Positions 27,269-36,315 of a stretch of DNA of 37,917 bases are shown here, one piece after another (positions within the stretch are counted from its first letter, which is position 1; each line of letters starts with the position of its first letter). This DNA is from Sphingomonas sp. GTDB taxonomy: Bacteria > Pseudomonadota > Alphaproteobacteria > Sphingomonadales > Sphingomonadaceae. The position numbers were made by a program, and so were the translations under genes. The notes below the pieces were generated by a model that ran no database searches, was not told the DNA's origin, and saw only the letters and a program-made list of their open reading frames with translations. The stretch lies in the NCBI RefSeq assembly GCF_025362505.1, contig NZ_JANYGG010000041.1:1-37917 (forward strand), read 5' to 3'.

Positions 27269-28429
27269 CTAGACCCGCTCCGCCCCCGCCTCGCGGACCG
27301 CGGCGAGGGTTGGCATGCCGTTGACCGCCATCAACAGGTCGGCCTCGGCCAGGATGCAGTTGAGCACGTGCGCCGCGCCGTCGGCCCCATCGAGCGCCAG
27401 CCCGTAGAGATAGGGCCGCCCGACCCCGACCATGCGCGCGCCAAGCGCCACCGCCTTGATCACATCGGTCCCCGATCGCACCCCCGAATCGAACAGCACC
27501 GGCGTGTCGCCCGCCGCCGCGACGACGCGTGGCAACAGGTCGATCGCGGCGATCCCGCCATTCGCCTGGCGCCCGCCGTGGTTCGAACAATAGATCGCAT
27601 CCGCTCCCTCGCCCACCGCGCGGCGCGCGTCGTCGGGGTGGCAGATGCCCTTGAGCATGATCGGCAGGCTGGTGACCGAGCGCAGCCACTTGAAGTCGTC
27701 CCACGCCATCACCTTGCCGAACAGGCTCGCCCACAGCTGGACCGCCTCGGGCAAATTCCCCTCGACCGGCTTGCCAAGCAGCCGCAGGAACACCGGGTCG
27801 CTGAAATAATTGGTCAGCACATGGCCGCGGAGCTGCGGGAAATTGCCGCTGTTGAGGTCACGCGGCCGCCAGCCGGTGACCCACGTGTCGAGCGTCACGA
27901 CCAGCGCCTTCGCCCCCGCCGCCTCGGCCCGCGCGATCAGGCTATCCGCCAGCTCGCGGTTCTTGGGCGTGTAGAGCTGGAAAAAGCTCGGGGTCGCACC
28001 CGCCGCCGCGATCACCGCCTCGACCGGGTCGTTCGACAGTGTCGTCGCGGTCAGCGGCACCCCGGTCATCGCCGCGGCGCGCGCCGCGGCCATGTCGCCA
28101 TGCCCGTCCTGCGTCACGATCCCGGTCACCCCGATCGGCGCCATGAACAGCGGCGAGGGCAGCGTCATCCCGAACAGCTCGACCGACAGGTCGCGCACGC
28201 TGGTATCGACCATCATCCGCGGCACCATGCCCCAGTGCGCGAAGGCAGCGGTGTTGGCGCGCTGGGTCGCCTCGTCGCCGCAACCGCCCTGGACATAGTC
28301 GAGCACCGATGCAGGCAGCGCGGCTGCGGCGCGCGCCTCGAGGCTCGCGAAATCGACCGGCACGCGGGGCAGCACGCCCTGCAACCCGCGTCCGTAGATC
28401 AGGTTCTGATAATCGCCATGATGCGCCAC
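27269..28429 (-). CDS. FMN-dependent alpha-hydroxy acid oxidase, lactate 2-monooxygenase-like, 386 aa
   Basis: TIM-barrel flavoenzyme oxidising an L-2-hydroxy acid; the closest pattern I know is mycobacterial lactate 2-monooxygenase, which gives acetate and CO2. Shared features: GDYQNLIYGRGLQGV at the start, DYVQGGCGDEATQRAN, RMMVDTSVRDLSVELFG, APIGVTGIVTQDGHGD, TLDTWVTGWRPRDLN, the catalytic His284 in CSNHGGRQANGG, and FDSGVRSGTDVIKA. The long loop between about 190 and 240 is the monooxygenase trait. Start: GTG at 28429, well spaced behind AAGGGG; a GTG 21 bases upstream is possible. Divergent from the formaldehyde operon. Confidence 0.85.
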   Translation of the reverse strand: MAHHGDYQNLIYGRGLQGVLPRVPVDFASLEARAAAALPASVLDYVQGGCGDEATQRANTAAFAHWGMVPRMMVDTSVRDLSVELFGMTLPSPLFMAPIGVTGIVTQDGHGDMAAARAAAMTGVPLTATTLSNDPVEAVIAAAGATPSFFQLYTPKNRELADSLIARAEAAGAKALVVTLDTWVTGWRPRDLNSGNFPQLRGHVLTNYFSDPVFLRLLGKPVEGNLPEAVQLWASLFGKVMAWDDFKWLRSVTSLPIMLKGICHPDDARRAVGEGADAIYCSNHGGRQANGGIAAIDLLPRVVAAAGDTPVLFDSGVRSGTDVIKAVALGARMVGVGRPYLYGLALDGADGAAHVLNCILAEADLLMAVNGMPTLAAVREAGAERV

Positions 28430-28471
28430 TTGATCCCCCTTCGGTCTCACCGGTCAGGGCATATCACCCGC

Positions 28472-28499
28472 TTCCGTCTTTGCGCAAAAAGGATATAGG
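28472..28499 (+). promoter_or_regulatory. Putative promoter of the formaldehyde operon
   Basis: TTCCGT (28472-28477), 16 bp including an A-run, TATAGG (28494-28499), 25 bp before the ATG at 28524. Weak match; this is the only A/T-rich stretch between the two divergent starts. Confidence 0.25.
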
Positions 28500-28523
28500 C
28501 GCAGCGAGCAACAGGGGATGCAT

Positions 28524-29633
28524 ATGAAAAGTCGGGCCGCCGTCGCGTTTGAAGCCAACAAGCCGCTGGAAATCGTTGAAGTCGATCTCGACGGACCGCG
28601 CGCCGGCGAAGTGCTGGTCGAAATCATGGCGACCGGCATCTGCCACACCGACGCCTATACGCTCGACGGATTGGACAGCGAGGGGATCTTCCCTTCGATC
28701 CTCGGCCATGAAGGCGCCGGCATCGTCCGCGAAATCGGCGCGGGCGTGACCTCGCTCGCGGTCGGCGACCATGTCATCCCGCTCTACACCCCCGAATGCC
28801 GCCAGTGTAAGTCGTGCCTCAGCGGCAAGACCAACCTGTGCACCGCGATCCGCGCGACGCAGGGCAAGGGCGTGATGCCCGACGGGACCAGCCGCTTCTC
28901 CTACAAGGGGCAGTCGATCTTCCACTACATGGGCTGTTCGACCTTCTCGAACTTCACCGTGCTGCCCGAGATCGCGGTGGCCAAGATTCGCAGCGACGCG
29001 CCGTTCAAGACCAGCTGCTATATCGGCTGCGGGGTGACGACGGGCGTCGGCGCGGTGGTCAACACCGCCAAAGTGCAGGTCGGCGACAATGTCATCATCT
29101 TCGGATTGGGCGGGATCGGACTCAACGTCCTCCAGGGCGCGCGGATGGCGGGCGCGAACATGATCATCGGGGTCGACATTAATCCCGACCGCGAGGAATG
29201 GGGCAAGCGCTTCGGCATGACCCACTTCGTCAACCCGAAGGACATTGACGGCGACATCGTCGCTCATCTGGTGGCGCTGACCGATGGCGGGGCCGACTAC
29301 ACCTTCGACTGCACCGGCAACACGACCGTGATGCGCCAGGCCCTGGAAGCCTGCCACCGCGGCTGGGGCACCTCGATCATCATCGGGGTGGCCGAGGCGG
29401 GCAAGGAGATCTCGACCCGCCCGTTCCAGCTCGTCACCGGGCGCAACTGGCGCGGCACCGCGTTCGGCGGCGCCAAGGGCCGCACCGACGTCCCCAAGAT
29501 CGTCGACTGGTACATGAACGGCAAGATCGAGATCGACCCGATGATCACCCACGTCCTGACCCTTGACGAGATCAACAAGGGCTTCGACCTGATGCACGCC
29601 GGCGAAAGCATCCGCTCGGTCGTGGTTTACTGA
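28524..29633 (+). CDS. frmA: S-(hydroxymethyl)glutathione dehydrogenase / class III alcohol dehydrogenase, 369 aa
   Basis: Oxidises S-hydroxymethylglutathione to S-formylglutathione with NAD+, the main formaldehyde detoxification step in the cytosol. The catalytic zinc ligands Cys40, His62 and Cys169 and the structural zinc Cys at 92, 95, 98 and 106 are all present. The coenzyme site is [26 protein letters not shown] and [10 protein letters not shown] are class III features. Start: ATG at 28524, seven bases after ACAGGGG; the ATG at 28518 sits too close to that site. First gene of a four-gene operon, 22 bp before gfa. Confidence 0.95.
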   Translation: MKSRAAVAFEANKPLEIVEVDLDGPRAGEVLVEIMATGICHTDAYTLDGLDSEGIFPSILGHEGAGIVREIGAGVTSLAVGDHVIPLYTPECRQCKSCLSGKTNLCTAIRATQGKGVMPDGTSRFSYKGQSIFHYMGCSTFSNFTVLPEIAVAKIRSDAPFKTSCYIGCGVTTGVGAVVNTAKVQVGDNVIIFGLGGIGLNVLQGARMAGANMIIGVDINPDREEWGKRFGMTHFVNPKDIDGDIVAHLVALTDGGADYTFDCTGNTTVMRQALEACHRGWGTSIIIGVAEAGKEISTRPFQLVTGRNWRGTAFGGAKGRTDVPKIVDWYMNGKIEIDPMITHVLTLDEINKGFDLMHAGESIRSVVVY

Positions 29634-29655
29634 TTTCACACGGAAGGAAAGTCTC

Positions 29656-30216
29656 ATGGCGAACATTCGGCTCCACCCGTCGATCGACGACGGTGTCAAA
29701 CCCGGCTCCGGCACCTTCGCCGGCGGCACGCTCGTGTGTCATTGCACCGACAAGCCCGTGAAGGTCGCCATCGCGAGCGACGTTCTGCACAATCACGCCT
29801 GCGGCTGCACCAAATGCTGGAAGCCCGACGGTGCAACCTTCTCGGTCGTCGCGGTGGTCCCCAGGGACACGGTCTCGGTACGCGAAAACGGCGACAAGCT
29901 CGCGATCGTCGACGAAGCCGCCACCATCCAGCGCCATGCCTGCACCGCCTGCGGCGTGCACCTCTACGGCCGGATCGAGAAGGATCACGCCTTCAAGGGG
30001 CTCGATTTCATCCATGCCGAGCTGTTCGAGGAAGCGGGCTCCGCGGCGCCGGTCTTCGCGGCGTTCGTCTCCTCGGTGATCGAAGGCGGCGTCGATCCGG
30101 CCGAGATGGACGGCATTCGCGCCAGGCTGAAGGATATCGGCCTCGAGCCCTACGACTGCCTCAGCCCGCCGCTCATGGATGCGCTGGCAACTTACGCCGC
30201 CAAGCAGGCGGCCTGA
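29656..30216 (+). CDS. gfa: S-(hydroxymethyl)glutathione synthase (Gfa), 186 aa
   Basis: Speeds up the adduct formation between glutathione and formaldehyde. The zinc-binding Cys are seen in LVCHCTD (28, 30) and ACGCTKCW (49, 51, 54), with a second set in [23 protein letters not shown]-like context [13 protein letters not shown] and [12 protein letters not shown] follow the Gfa pattern. The length is normal (about 190). It starts 22 bp after frmA behind GGAAGGAAAG. Its TGA overlaps the next ATG (TGATG), so translation is coupled to fghA. Confidence 0.95.
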   Translation: MANIRLHPSIDDGVKPGSGTFAGGTLVCHCTDKPVKVAIASDVLHNHACGCTKCWKPDGATFSVVAVVPRDTVSVRENGDKLAIVDEAATIQRHACTACGVHLYGRIEKDHAFKGLDFIHAELFEEAGSAAPVFAAFVSSVIEGGVDPAEMDGIRARLKDIGLEPYDCLSPPLMDALATYAAKQAA

Positions 30217-31055
30217 TGACGCTGGAGACGATATCGACCAATCGAGCGTTCGGCGGCGTGCAGGGGGTGTACCGGCACGCCTCCGCCGCTTGCCGCACCG
30301 ACATGACCTTCTCGGTGTTCGTCCCCGACCATGCGCCGGGGGCGAAGCTGCCGGTCGTATGGTATCTCTCGGGGCTGACCTGCAGCCACGCCAACGTCAC
30401 CGAAAAGGGCGAGTATCGCGCCGCCTGCGCGAAGCTCGGGCTGATCTTCGTCGCGCCCGACACCAGCCCGCGCGGAGAAGGCGTTCCTGACGATCCGGCC
30501 TATGACTTCGGCCAGGGCGCGGGCTTCTATGTCGACGCGACCGAGGCGCCGTACGCCGATCATTTCAACATGTGGAGTTACATCACCGACGAGCTTCCGG
30601 CGCTGGTCCGTGAAGTTTTCCCGGTCGATTCTTCACGCCAGTCGATCATGGGCCATTCGATGGGCGGCCACGGCGCGCTGACCATCGGCCTGACCTATCC
30701 CGACCGCTACAAGGCCGTCTCCGCCTTCGCCCCGATCGTCGCCCCGAGCCAGGTCCCGTGGGGGCAGAAGGCCCTGACCGGCTATTTGCGCGATGTTCGA
30801 GAAGTTTGGCGAAAGCACGACGCCGTCGCGCTGATCGAGGACGGCGCCCGGGTCCCCGCCCTGCTCGTCGACCAGGGCGAGGCCGACCCCTTCCTCGCCG
30901 AGCAGCTCAGGCCCGAACTCCTCGCCGCCGCATGCGAAGGGACCGGCATCGACCTCACCCTCCGCCTCCAGCCGGGCTACGACCACAGCTATTACTTCAT
31001 CTCGACCTTCATGGCCGACCATCTCGAGTGGCACGCGCACAGGTTGTCCGCTTGA
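30216..31055 (+). CDS. fghA: S-formylglutathione hydrolase, 279 aa
   Basis: Hydrolyses S-formylglutathione to formate and glutathione. An esterase-D type alpha/beta hydrolase: the nucleophile Ser lies in [12 protein letters not shown], the Asp in [12 protein letters not shown] and the His in [11 protein letters not shown]. The N-terminal [17 protein letters not shown] carries the conserved Cys found in this family. The start ATG at 30216 overlaps the gfa stop by one base. Its TGA (31053-31055) overlaps the TTG start of the ferredoxin reductase. Confidence 0.95.
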   Translation: MTLETISTNRAFGGVQGVYRHASAACRTDMTFSVFVPDHAPGAKLPVVWYLSGLTCSHANVTEKGEYRAACAKLGLIFVAPDTSPRGEGVPDDPAYDFGQGAGFYVDATEAPYADHFNMWSYITDELPALVREVFPVDSSRQSIMGHSMGGHGALTIGLTYPDRYKAVSAFAPIVAPSQVPWGQKALTGYLRDVREVWRKHDAVALIEDGARVPALLVDQGEADPFLAEQLRPELLAAACEGTGIDLTLRLQPGYDHSYYFISTFMADHLEWHAHRLSA

Positions 31056-32287
31056 GCCAGCTCTTCGACATCCTGATTGTCGGCGCCGGTCATGGCGGGG
31101 CGCAGGCCGCGATCGCGCTGCGCCAGCGCGGCTTCGCGGGCACCCTCGCAATCGTCGGCGAAGAGCCCGAACTCCCCTACGAGCGTCCGCCGCTGTCAAA
31201 GGACTATCTCGCCGGCGACAAGCCGTTCGAGCGGATCATGATCCGCCCCGCCGCCTACTGGGCCGAGCGCGAGGTCGCCATGCTGACCGGCATGCGGGTG
31301 AACGCGGTCGACGCCGCCGCGCACCGCGTCACGCTCTCGGGCGGCGAGACGATCGACTATGGCAAGCTGATCTGGGCGACTGGCGGCCACCCGCGCCGCC
31401 TGACCCTGTCGGGCCACGATCTCGTCGGCGTCCACGGCGTCCGCTCCCGCGAAGACGTCGACCGGATGATCGGCGAGCTCGCCACGACAACCGAGGTCGT
31501 CGTCATCGGCGGCGGCTATATCGGGCTCGAGGCGGCCGCCGTGCTGACCAAGCTTGGCAAGCATGTCACCGTCCTCGAAGCGCTCGACCGCGTCCTGGCG
31601 CGCGTCGCCGGCGAGCCGCTATCGCGCTTCTACGAGGCCGAACACCGCGCTCACGGGGTCGACGTCCGGCTCGGCTGCAGCGTCGAGTGCATCGAGGAAA
31701 CCGATGGCCGCGCGACCGGGGTCCGGCTCGCGACAGGCGAAGTGCTGCCCGCGCAGATGGTCATCGTCGGAATCGGCATCATCCCCGCGGTCGAGCCGTT
31801 GATCGCGGCCGGCGCGGCTGGGGGCAACGGGGTCGCGGTCGACGAGCATTGCCGCACCAGCCTGCCCGACATCTACGCGATTGGCGACTGCGCAGCGCAT
31901 TCCAACGCCTTCGCCGACGGCGCGACGATCCGGCTCGAATCGGTCCAGAATGCCAATGACCAGGCGACCCTCGTCGCCAAGGCGATCACCGGCGAGCCGG
32001 AGGCCTACAAGGCCGTCCCGTGGTTCTGGTCGAACCAGTATGACCTCAGGCTGCAGACCGTCGGGCTGTCGATCGGCCATGACGACGCCGTCGTCCGCGG
32101 CGACATTGCCAGCCGCAGCTTCTCGATCGTCTATCTCCGGCAGGGCCGGGTCATCGCGCTCGACTGCGTCAATGCGGTCAAGGATTATGTTCAGGGCCGC
32201 GCGCTGGTCGTTGCAGGTGCGAAGGTCGATCCCGAGCGGCTGGCCGACGCGTCGGTGCCGCTCAAGGAACTGCTGGCCCCCGCCTAG
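31052..32287 (+). CDS. NAD(P)H-dependent ferredoxin/rubredoxin reductase (FAD), 411 aa
   Basis: Electron carrier reductase of the rhodocoxin/putidaredoxin reductase type, feeding a ferredoxin of an oxygenase. The FAD site is [20 protein letters not shown], the NAD(P) site [18 protein letters not shown], then [10 protein letters not shown] and the C-terminal dimer/reductase domain (about 325-411). [15 protein letters not shown] is typical. The start is TTG at 31052, inside TTGA with the fghA stop; no ATG or GTG gives a complete FAD site, so the rare start is well supported. Fourth gene of the formaldehyde operon. The TAG stop is shared in CTAG with the convergent CoA-transferase. No ferredoxin or oxygenase gene is adjacent. 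Confidence 0.92.
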   Translation: MSQLFDILIVGAGHGGAQAAIALRQRGFAGTLAIVGEEPELPYERPPLSKDYLAGDKPFERIMIRPAAYWAEREVAMLTGMRVNAVDAAAHRVTLSGGETIDYGKLIWATGGHPRRLTLSGHDLVGVHGVRSREDVDRMIGELATTTEVVVIGGGYIGLEAAAVLTKLGKHVTVLEALDRVLARVAGEPLSRFYEAEHRAHGVDVRLGCSVECIEETDGRATGVRLATGEVLPAQMVIVGIGIIPAVEPLIAAGAAGGNGVAVDEHCRTSLPDIYAIGDCAAHSNAFADGATIRLESVQNANDQATLVAKAITGEPEAYKAVPWFWSNQYDLRLQTVGLSIGHDDAVVRGDIASRSFSIVYLRQGRVIALDCVNAVKDYVQGRALVVAGAKVDPERLADASVPLKELLAPA

Positions 32288-33504
32288 ATCACGCCCTTCG
32301 CGGCGAGCTCGGCAATCCGCTCGGCGGTCAGGCCGAGTTCGTCGCGCAACACCTCGTCGGTGTCCTGCCCGAGCAATGGCGGAGCGGTGCGATATTCGAC
32401 CGGGGTCCCCGAAAAGCGCAGCGGGCTGGCGACGATCGGGATCGGCCCGGCCAGCGGATGCTCGATCGTCCGCGCCATCTCGCGCGACACGACCTGCGGA
32501 TCGGCGAACACTTCGGCGATGCTGTTGACCGGCCCGCACGGCACGTTCGCCCGCTCGAGCGCCTCGACCCATTCGCCAGTCGTCCGCTGGACCGTCGCCT
32601 CGCGGATGATTGCCAGCAGGGCGTCCCGATTGGCCACCCGCGCGCCATTGGTCGCATAGGCCGGATCGACGCCGAGCCCGGGTTGGCCAATCTCGGCCAT
32701 CAGCCGCGCGAACTGGCCGTCGTTGCCGACCGCGACGATCATCGCCCCGTCGGCGGTCGGGAAATCCTGGTAGGGGACGATGTTGGGGTGGGCATTGCCC
32801 ATCGGCTTGGGCGACACGCCGCTGACGAGGTAGTTCATCCCCTGGTTGGCGAGGCAGGCAACCTCGACGTCGAGCAGTGCGAGGTCAATGTGCTGGCCCT
32901 TGCCGCTCTGCTCGCGGCTGGCGATCGCACCAAGTATGCCCGTGGCGGCGTAGAGCCCGGTGAGCAGGTCGACCACGGCCACCCCGACCTTCTGCGGCCC
33001 GGCGCCGGGCTCACCTTCACGCCGCCCGGTAACACTCATGAAGCCGCCCATCGCCTGCAGCAGCACGTCATAGCCGGGGCGCGGCGCATAGGGGCCGGTC
33101 TGGCCGAACCCGGTGATCGAGCAATAAACCAGCCGCGGGTTGATGCTTACGAGGCTGGCGTAGTCGAGGCCATATTTCGCCAGCCCGCCGACCTTGAAAT
33201 TCTCGAGCAATATGTCGGCCCCGCGCACCAGCTCGCGCACCAGCTCCTGCCCCTCGGGGCAAGTGATGTCGATCGTCACCGACTGTTTGTTGCGGTTGGT
33301 CGAAAGATAATAGGCGGCTTCGGCGGTCGGCTTGCCGTCGCGGTCGTTGAGAAAGGGCGGGCCCCAGTGGCGCGTGTCGTCGCCTTCACCCGGCCGCTCG
33401 ATCTTGATCACATGCGCGCCCATGTCGGCGAGGATCTGCGACGCCCACGGCCCGGCGAGGATCCGGGACAGGTCGATCACCTTGAGGTGGGAGAGCGCGG
33501 TCAT
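32284..33504 (-). CDS. CaiB/BaiF family III CoA-transferase, SUGCT-like, 406 aa
   Basis: Moves CoA between two carboxylic acids. It has [19 protein letters not shown] at the start, [32 protein letters not shown], the catalytic Asp in [15 protein letters not shown] and the C-terminal [12 protein letters not shown]. The middle, [19 protein letters not shown] and [13 protein letters not shown], is closest in my memory to succinyl-CoA:glutarate CoA-transferase (SUGCT). An alternative is any mono/dicarboxylic acid partner. Start: ATG at 33504. It lies 36 bp after the FKBP lipoprotein gene on the same strand. Confidence 0.88.
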   Translation of the reverse strand: MTALSHLKVIDLSRILAGPWASQILADMGAHVIKIERPGEGDDTRHWGPPFLNDRDGKPTAEAAYYLSTNRNKQSVTIDITCPEGQELVRELVRGADILLENFKVGGLAKYGLDYASLVSINPRLVYCSITGFGQTGPYAPRPGYDVLLQAMGGFMSVTGRREGEPGAGPQKVGVAVVDLLTGLYAATGILGAIASREQSGKGQHIDLALLDVEVACLANQGMNYLVSGVSPKPMGNAHPNIVPYQDFPTADGAMIVAVGNDGQFARLMAEIGQPGLGVDPAYATNGARVANRDALLAIIREATVQRTTGEWVEALERANVPCGPVNSIAEVFADPQVVSREMARTIEHPLAGPIPIVASPLRFSGTPVEYRTAPPLLGQDTDEVLRDELGLTAERIAELAAKGVI

Positions 33505-33540
33505 CTCGGCGACTTGCCTTAGGTTCCTACAGCTGTTCGG

Positions 33541-34026
33541 TCAGCCGGCGGGAGTGGCCGACCTGGTGACGGAATTGAGCACCATGCGGAAGCGCAGGAC
33601 GCTGTTCGCCGGAATTGGGCCACTCTCCTGCGCGCCATAGCCGAGCTCGGGCGGGATCCATACGATCCACTCGTCGCCCGGGCGCATCAGCATCAGCGCT
33701 TCGTTGAAACCGGGAACGAAGTTGCCGACCGCGCCGCTCAGCGATTCATGACGTTCAAAGCTGCTGTCGAACGTCTCCCCGGTGAGGAGCTTGCCCTCAT
33801 AATCGAAGTTCACCCCGTCGCCGGCTGCAGGATGCGCGCCGCTGCGCGGACCCGGCTTGACGATGAAATATTGCAGCCCGCTCGGCGTCGTCACGACATT
33901 GCGCGCAGTGCGGTTGCGCGCAAGGAAGTCCGCGCCAGCCACGGTCTGCGGCGGCGGAACAGGCGCCGCGTTGCACGCACCGAGCGTGGCAAGCAGCAGG
34001 AGCGGAGCGAGGAACGATCGGTTCAT
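33541..34026 (-). CDS. FKBP-type peptidyl-prolyl isomerase lipoprotein, 161 aa
   Basis: Folds proteins at proline in the cell envelope. A lipoprotein signal peptide ends in the lipobox LGAC with Cys18, so the protein is lipid-anchored. The FKBP domain covers about 55-150: VNFDYEGKLLTGETFDSSF, GAVGNFVPGFNEALMLM, GDEWIVWIPPELGYGAQ, and SVLRFRMVLNSV. The start ATG at 34026 gives the lipobox; the open frame extends 21 codons upstream without signal features. No partner gene is obvious. Confidence 0.88.
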   Translation of the reverse strand: MNRSFLAPLLLLATLGACNAAPVPPPQTVAGADFLARNRTARNVVTTPSGLQYFIVKPGPRSGAHPAAGDGVNFDYEGKLLTGETFDSSFERHESLSGAVGNFVPGFNEALMLMRPGDEWIVWIPPELGYGAQESGPIPANSVLRFRMVLNSVTRSATPAG

Positions 34027-34125
34027 GCCGCCGCTCCTAGCAGACCAGTGCTCGCCCGAAAGCCGAAATGTTGCGTGCCGCTCCGCCAAGTCCCAATCCC
34101 GCTCCGCTCAGCTGCCTCGCTTCGC

Positions 34126-35550
34126 TCAACTGATCGCGCGGTCGGTGGTGTCGTCGTGCGGCGGCGCTTCGCCGGCACGCAGTTCAGCCGAGCATTCGTC
34201 GAGCGAGCGGCGGATGATCGCGATCATGTCGTCAATCTGCTGGTGGGTGATGATCAGCGGCGGGCACATCACGATCGTGTCGCGAATGCCGCGGACCATC
34301 AGGCCATTGGCGATGCAGGCGTCGCGCACCGTCGGCCCGGCAGTGCCCTCGGCGCCGCCGAAGCGCGCGCCGGTGGCCTTGTCGGCGACGATCTCGACCG
34401 CGCCGATCAACCCCGCGCTGCGCACTTCGCCGACCATCGGATGATCGGCGAGCCCGGCGAGTGCCTTGGCGAGATAGGGACCGGTGTCGTCGCGGGTGCG
34501 TTCGACCAGCTGCTCGCGCTGGATGATCTCGATGTTGCGCAGCGCGACCGCGGCCGCGACCGGGTGCCCTGAATAGGTGAAGCCGTGGACGAAATCGCCG
34601 CCGGTCTTGAGCACGTCGACGATCTCCTTCGACACTGCCACCGCGCTGATCGGCAAGTAGCCCGACGACAGGCCCTTCGCCATCGCGATCATGTCGGGCT
34701 TCACCCCGACCGTCTCATGGCCCCACCAGTTGCCGGTGCGCCCGAAGCCGCAGATGACTTCGTCGCAAACCAGCAGGATGCCGTATTTGCGGCAGATCCG
34801 TTCGACCTCGGGCCAATAGGTTTTCGGCGGGATGATGACCCCGCCGGCGCCCTGGATCGGCTCGCCGATGAACGCCGCGACCTTGTCCGCTCCGATCTCG
34901 AGGATCTTGTCTTCGATCGCCTCGGCGCAGGCGATCCCGAACGCGTCGGGGTCCATGTCGCGGCCCTCGTTGAACCAGTAGGGCTGGCGGACATGCTCGA
35001 TACCCGGGATCGGCAAATTGCCCTGTTCGTGCATCGACTTCATTCCGCCGAGGCTGACTCCCGCGACGGTCGATCCGTGATAGGCGTTGTGGCGGCTGAT
35101 GAAGACGGTCCGCTCGGGCTCACCCTTGGTCTTCCAGTAATGGCGGACCATGCGGAAGACGGTGTCATTGGCCTCCGAACCCGACGCGTTGAAGAAGACG
35201 TGGGGCAGGCGGTCGTTGGTCAGGCTCGAGATTTTGGTCGCTAGCATTACCGCTGGCGCCGTGACGGTCTTGAAGAAGGTGTTGTAAAAGGGCAGCTCGC
35301 GCATCTGCTCGGCTGCGACGTCGGCCAGCTCGTCGCGGCCATAGCCGATGGTGACGCACCACAGCCCCGCCATCCCGTCGAGGATGCGGTTGCCGTCGCC
35401 GTCGTGGATGTAGCAGCCGTCGGCATGGGTGACGATGCGGCTCCCGCCCATATCCTCGATCAGCTTGTAATCCTGCTGCGCCGGGAGGTGGTGGGCAACG
35501 TCGAGGCGCCGCAGCTCGGCGATGTCGTAGTTGCGGGGGGCGCGGGTCAT
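34126..35550 (-). CDS. Class III aminotransferase, putrescine/omega-amino type, 474 aa
   Basis: PLP enzyme transferring an amino group from a terminal amine to pyruvate or similar. Fold type I: MAGLWCVTIGYGRDEL at the start, SGSEANDTVFRMVRHYW, SRHNAYHGSTVAGVSLGG, the Glu/Asp of EPIQGAGGVIIPP and LLVCDEVICGFGRTG, and the Schiff-base Lys292 in MAKGLSSGYLP. GFTYSGHPVAAAVALRN is the usual substrate-pocket region. The overall pattern is of SpuC-like putrescine-pyruvate aminotransferases. Start ATG at 35550 overlaps the puuD stop (ATGA). The alternatives are beta-alanine or taurine aminotransferases. The polyamine context favours putrescine. Confidence 0.88.
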   Translation of the reverse strand: MTRAPRNYDIAELRRLDVAHHLPAQQDYKLIEDMGGSRIVTHADGCYIHDGDGNRILDGMAGLWCVTIGYGRDELADVAAEQMRELPFYNTFFKTVTAPAVMLATKISSLTNDRLPHVFFNASGSEANDTVFRMVRHYWKTKGEPERTVFISRHNAYHGSTVAGVSLGGMKSMHEQGNLPIPGIEHVRQPYWFNEGRDMDPDAFGIACAEAIEDKILEIGADKVAAFIGEPIQGAGGVIIPPKTYWPEVERICRKYGILLVCDEVICGFGRTGNWWGHETVGVKPDMIAMAKGLSSGYLPISAVAVSKEIVDVLKTGGDFVHGFTYSGHPVAAAVALRNIEIIQREQLVERTRDDTGPYLAKALAGLADHPMVGEVRSAGLIGAVEIVADKATGARFGGAEGTAGPTVRDACIANGLMVRGIRDTIVMCPPLIITHQQIDDMIAIIRRSLDECSAELRAGEAPPHDDTTDRAIS

Positions 35551-36308
35551 GGGCGTTGTCCTTGCGAGGTTAGAGGGTCACCGCGCAGCGCGCGGCCGAG
35601 CAAAGCGAAGAAGGCCTTGCTGTCGGGGTTTGTGTCGGCGTCCCATTCGGGATGCCACTGGACGGCTAGCAGCGGCGCGTCGTTATTGTGGGTGGAATAG
35701 GCTTCGACCAGCCCGTCGGGGGCGCAGGCTTCGATCCGGAGCCCCGGGGCGAGGGTGGCGACGCCTTGGTAATGGACCGAGTTGACCTCGAGCGCATCGC
35801 GGCCAAGCGCGGCGGCCAGGATTCCGCCGGGCGCGAGGGTTACGCCGTGGCGATGGTCGAACATCGCGCCAAAGCCGGCGCCGTCGGGCGCGTGATGGGG
35901 GATGAGGTCGGTGCTGGCGCTGGTGTCGCGGCGCAGCGTCCCGCCCAGCGCAACATTGATTTCCTGGAAGCCGCGGCAGATGCCGAACACCGGGCGTTTC
36001 AAATTCCCCATCGCCTCGATCAGGCTAAGCGCGATCTCGTCGCGCGCGGGGTCGAACGGACCCTCGCCACCGTCGTCGCCATAGCGTGCCGGCTCGACAT
36101 TCGACGGGCTGCCGGTCATCAGGATGCCGTCGAGCCGCGGCGCGACCTCGGCTGCGGTCATCAGGTCGGGCAGCGACGGTACGAGCAGCGCGGCGACATC
36201 GCCGTGCATCATCGCCGAGCGGACATAGCGCTCCATCACCGCCTGCGCCGGCTCGCTCCCGACCCGGCGGGTGCAGCAGATGATGCCGAGGACGGGGCGA
36301 GCGCTCAC
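35547..36308 (-). CDS. puuD: Gamma-glutamyl-GABA hydrolase-like class I amidotransferase (PuuD-like), 253 aa
   Basis: Would release GABA and glutamate from gamma-glutamyl-GABA. Class I glutamine amidotransferase fold: nucleophile Cys111 in FGICRGFQEINVALGG, the His/Glu pair in VQWHPEWDAD. MTGSPSNVEPARYG and HDHRHGV-like MFDHRHGVTLAPGG follow the family. Start: GTG at 36308 (SARPVLGIICCTRRVG) with GAGG upstream; a long upstream open frame crosses the neighbouring gene and is not used. It begins 7 bp after the aldehyde dehydrogenase stop and overlaps the aminotransferase start by 4 bp. Confidence 0.85.
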   Translation of the reverse strand: MSARPVLGIICCTRRVGSEPAQAVMERYVRSAMMHGDVAALLVPSLPDLMTAAEVAPRLDGILMTGSPSNVEPARYGDDGGEGPFDPARDEIALSLIEAMGNLKRPVFGICRGFQEINVALGGTLRRDTSASTDLIPHHAPDGAGFGAMFDHRHGVTLAPGGILAAALGRDALEVNSVHYQGVATLAPGLRIEACAPDGLVEAYSTHNNDAPLLAVQWHPEWDADTNPDSKAFFALLGRALRGDPLTSQGQRP

Positions 36309-36315
36309 GCGAACC

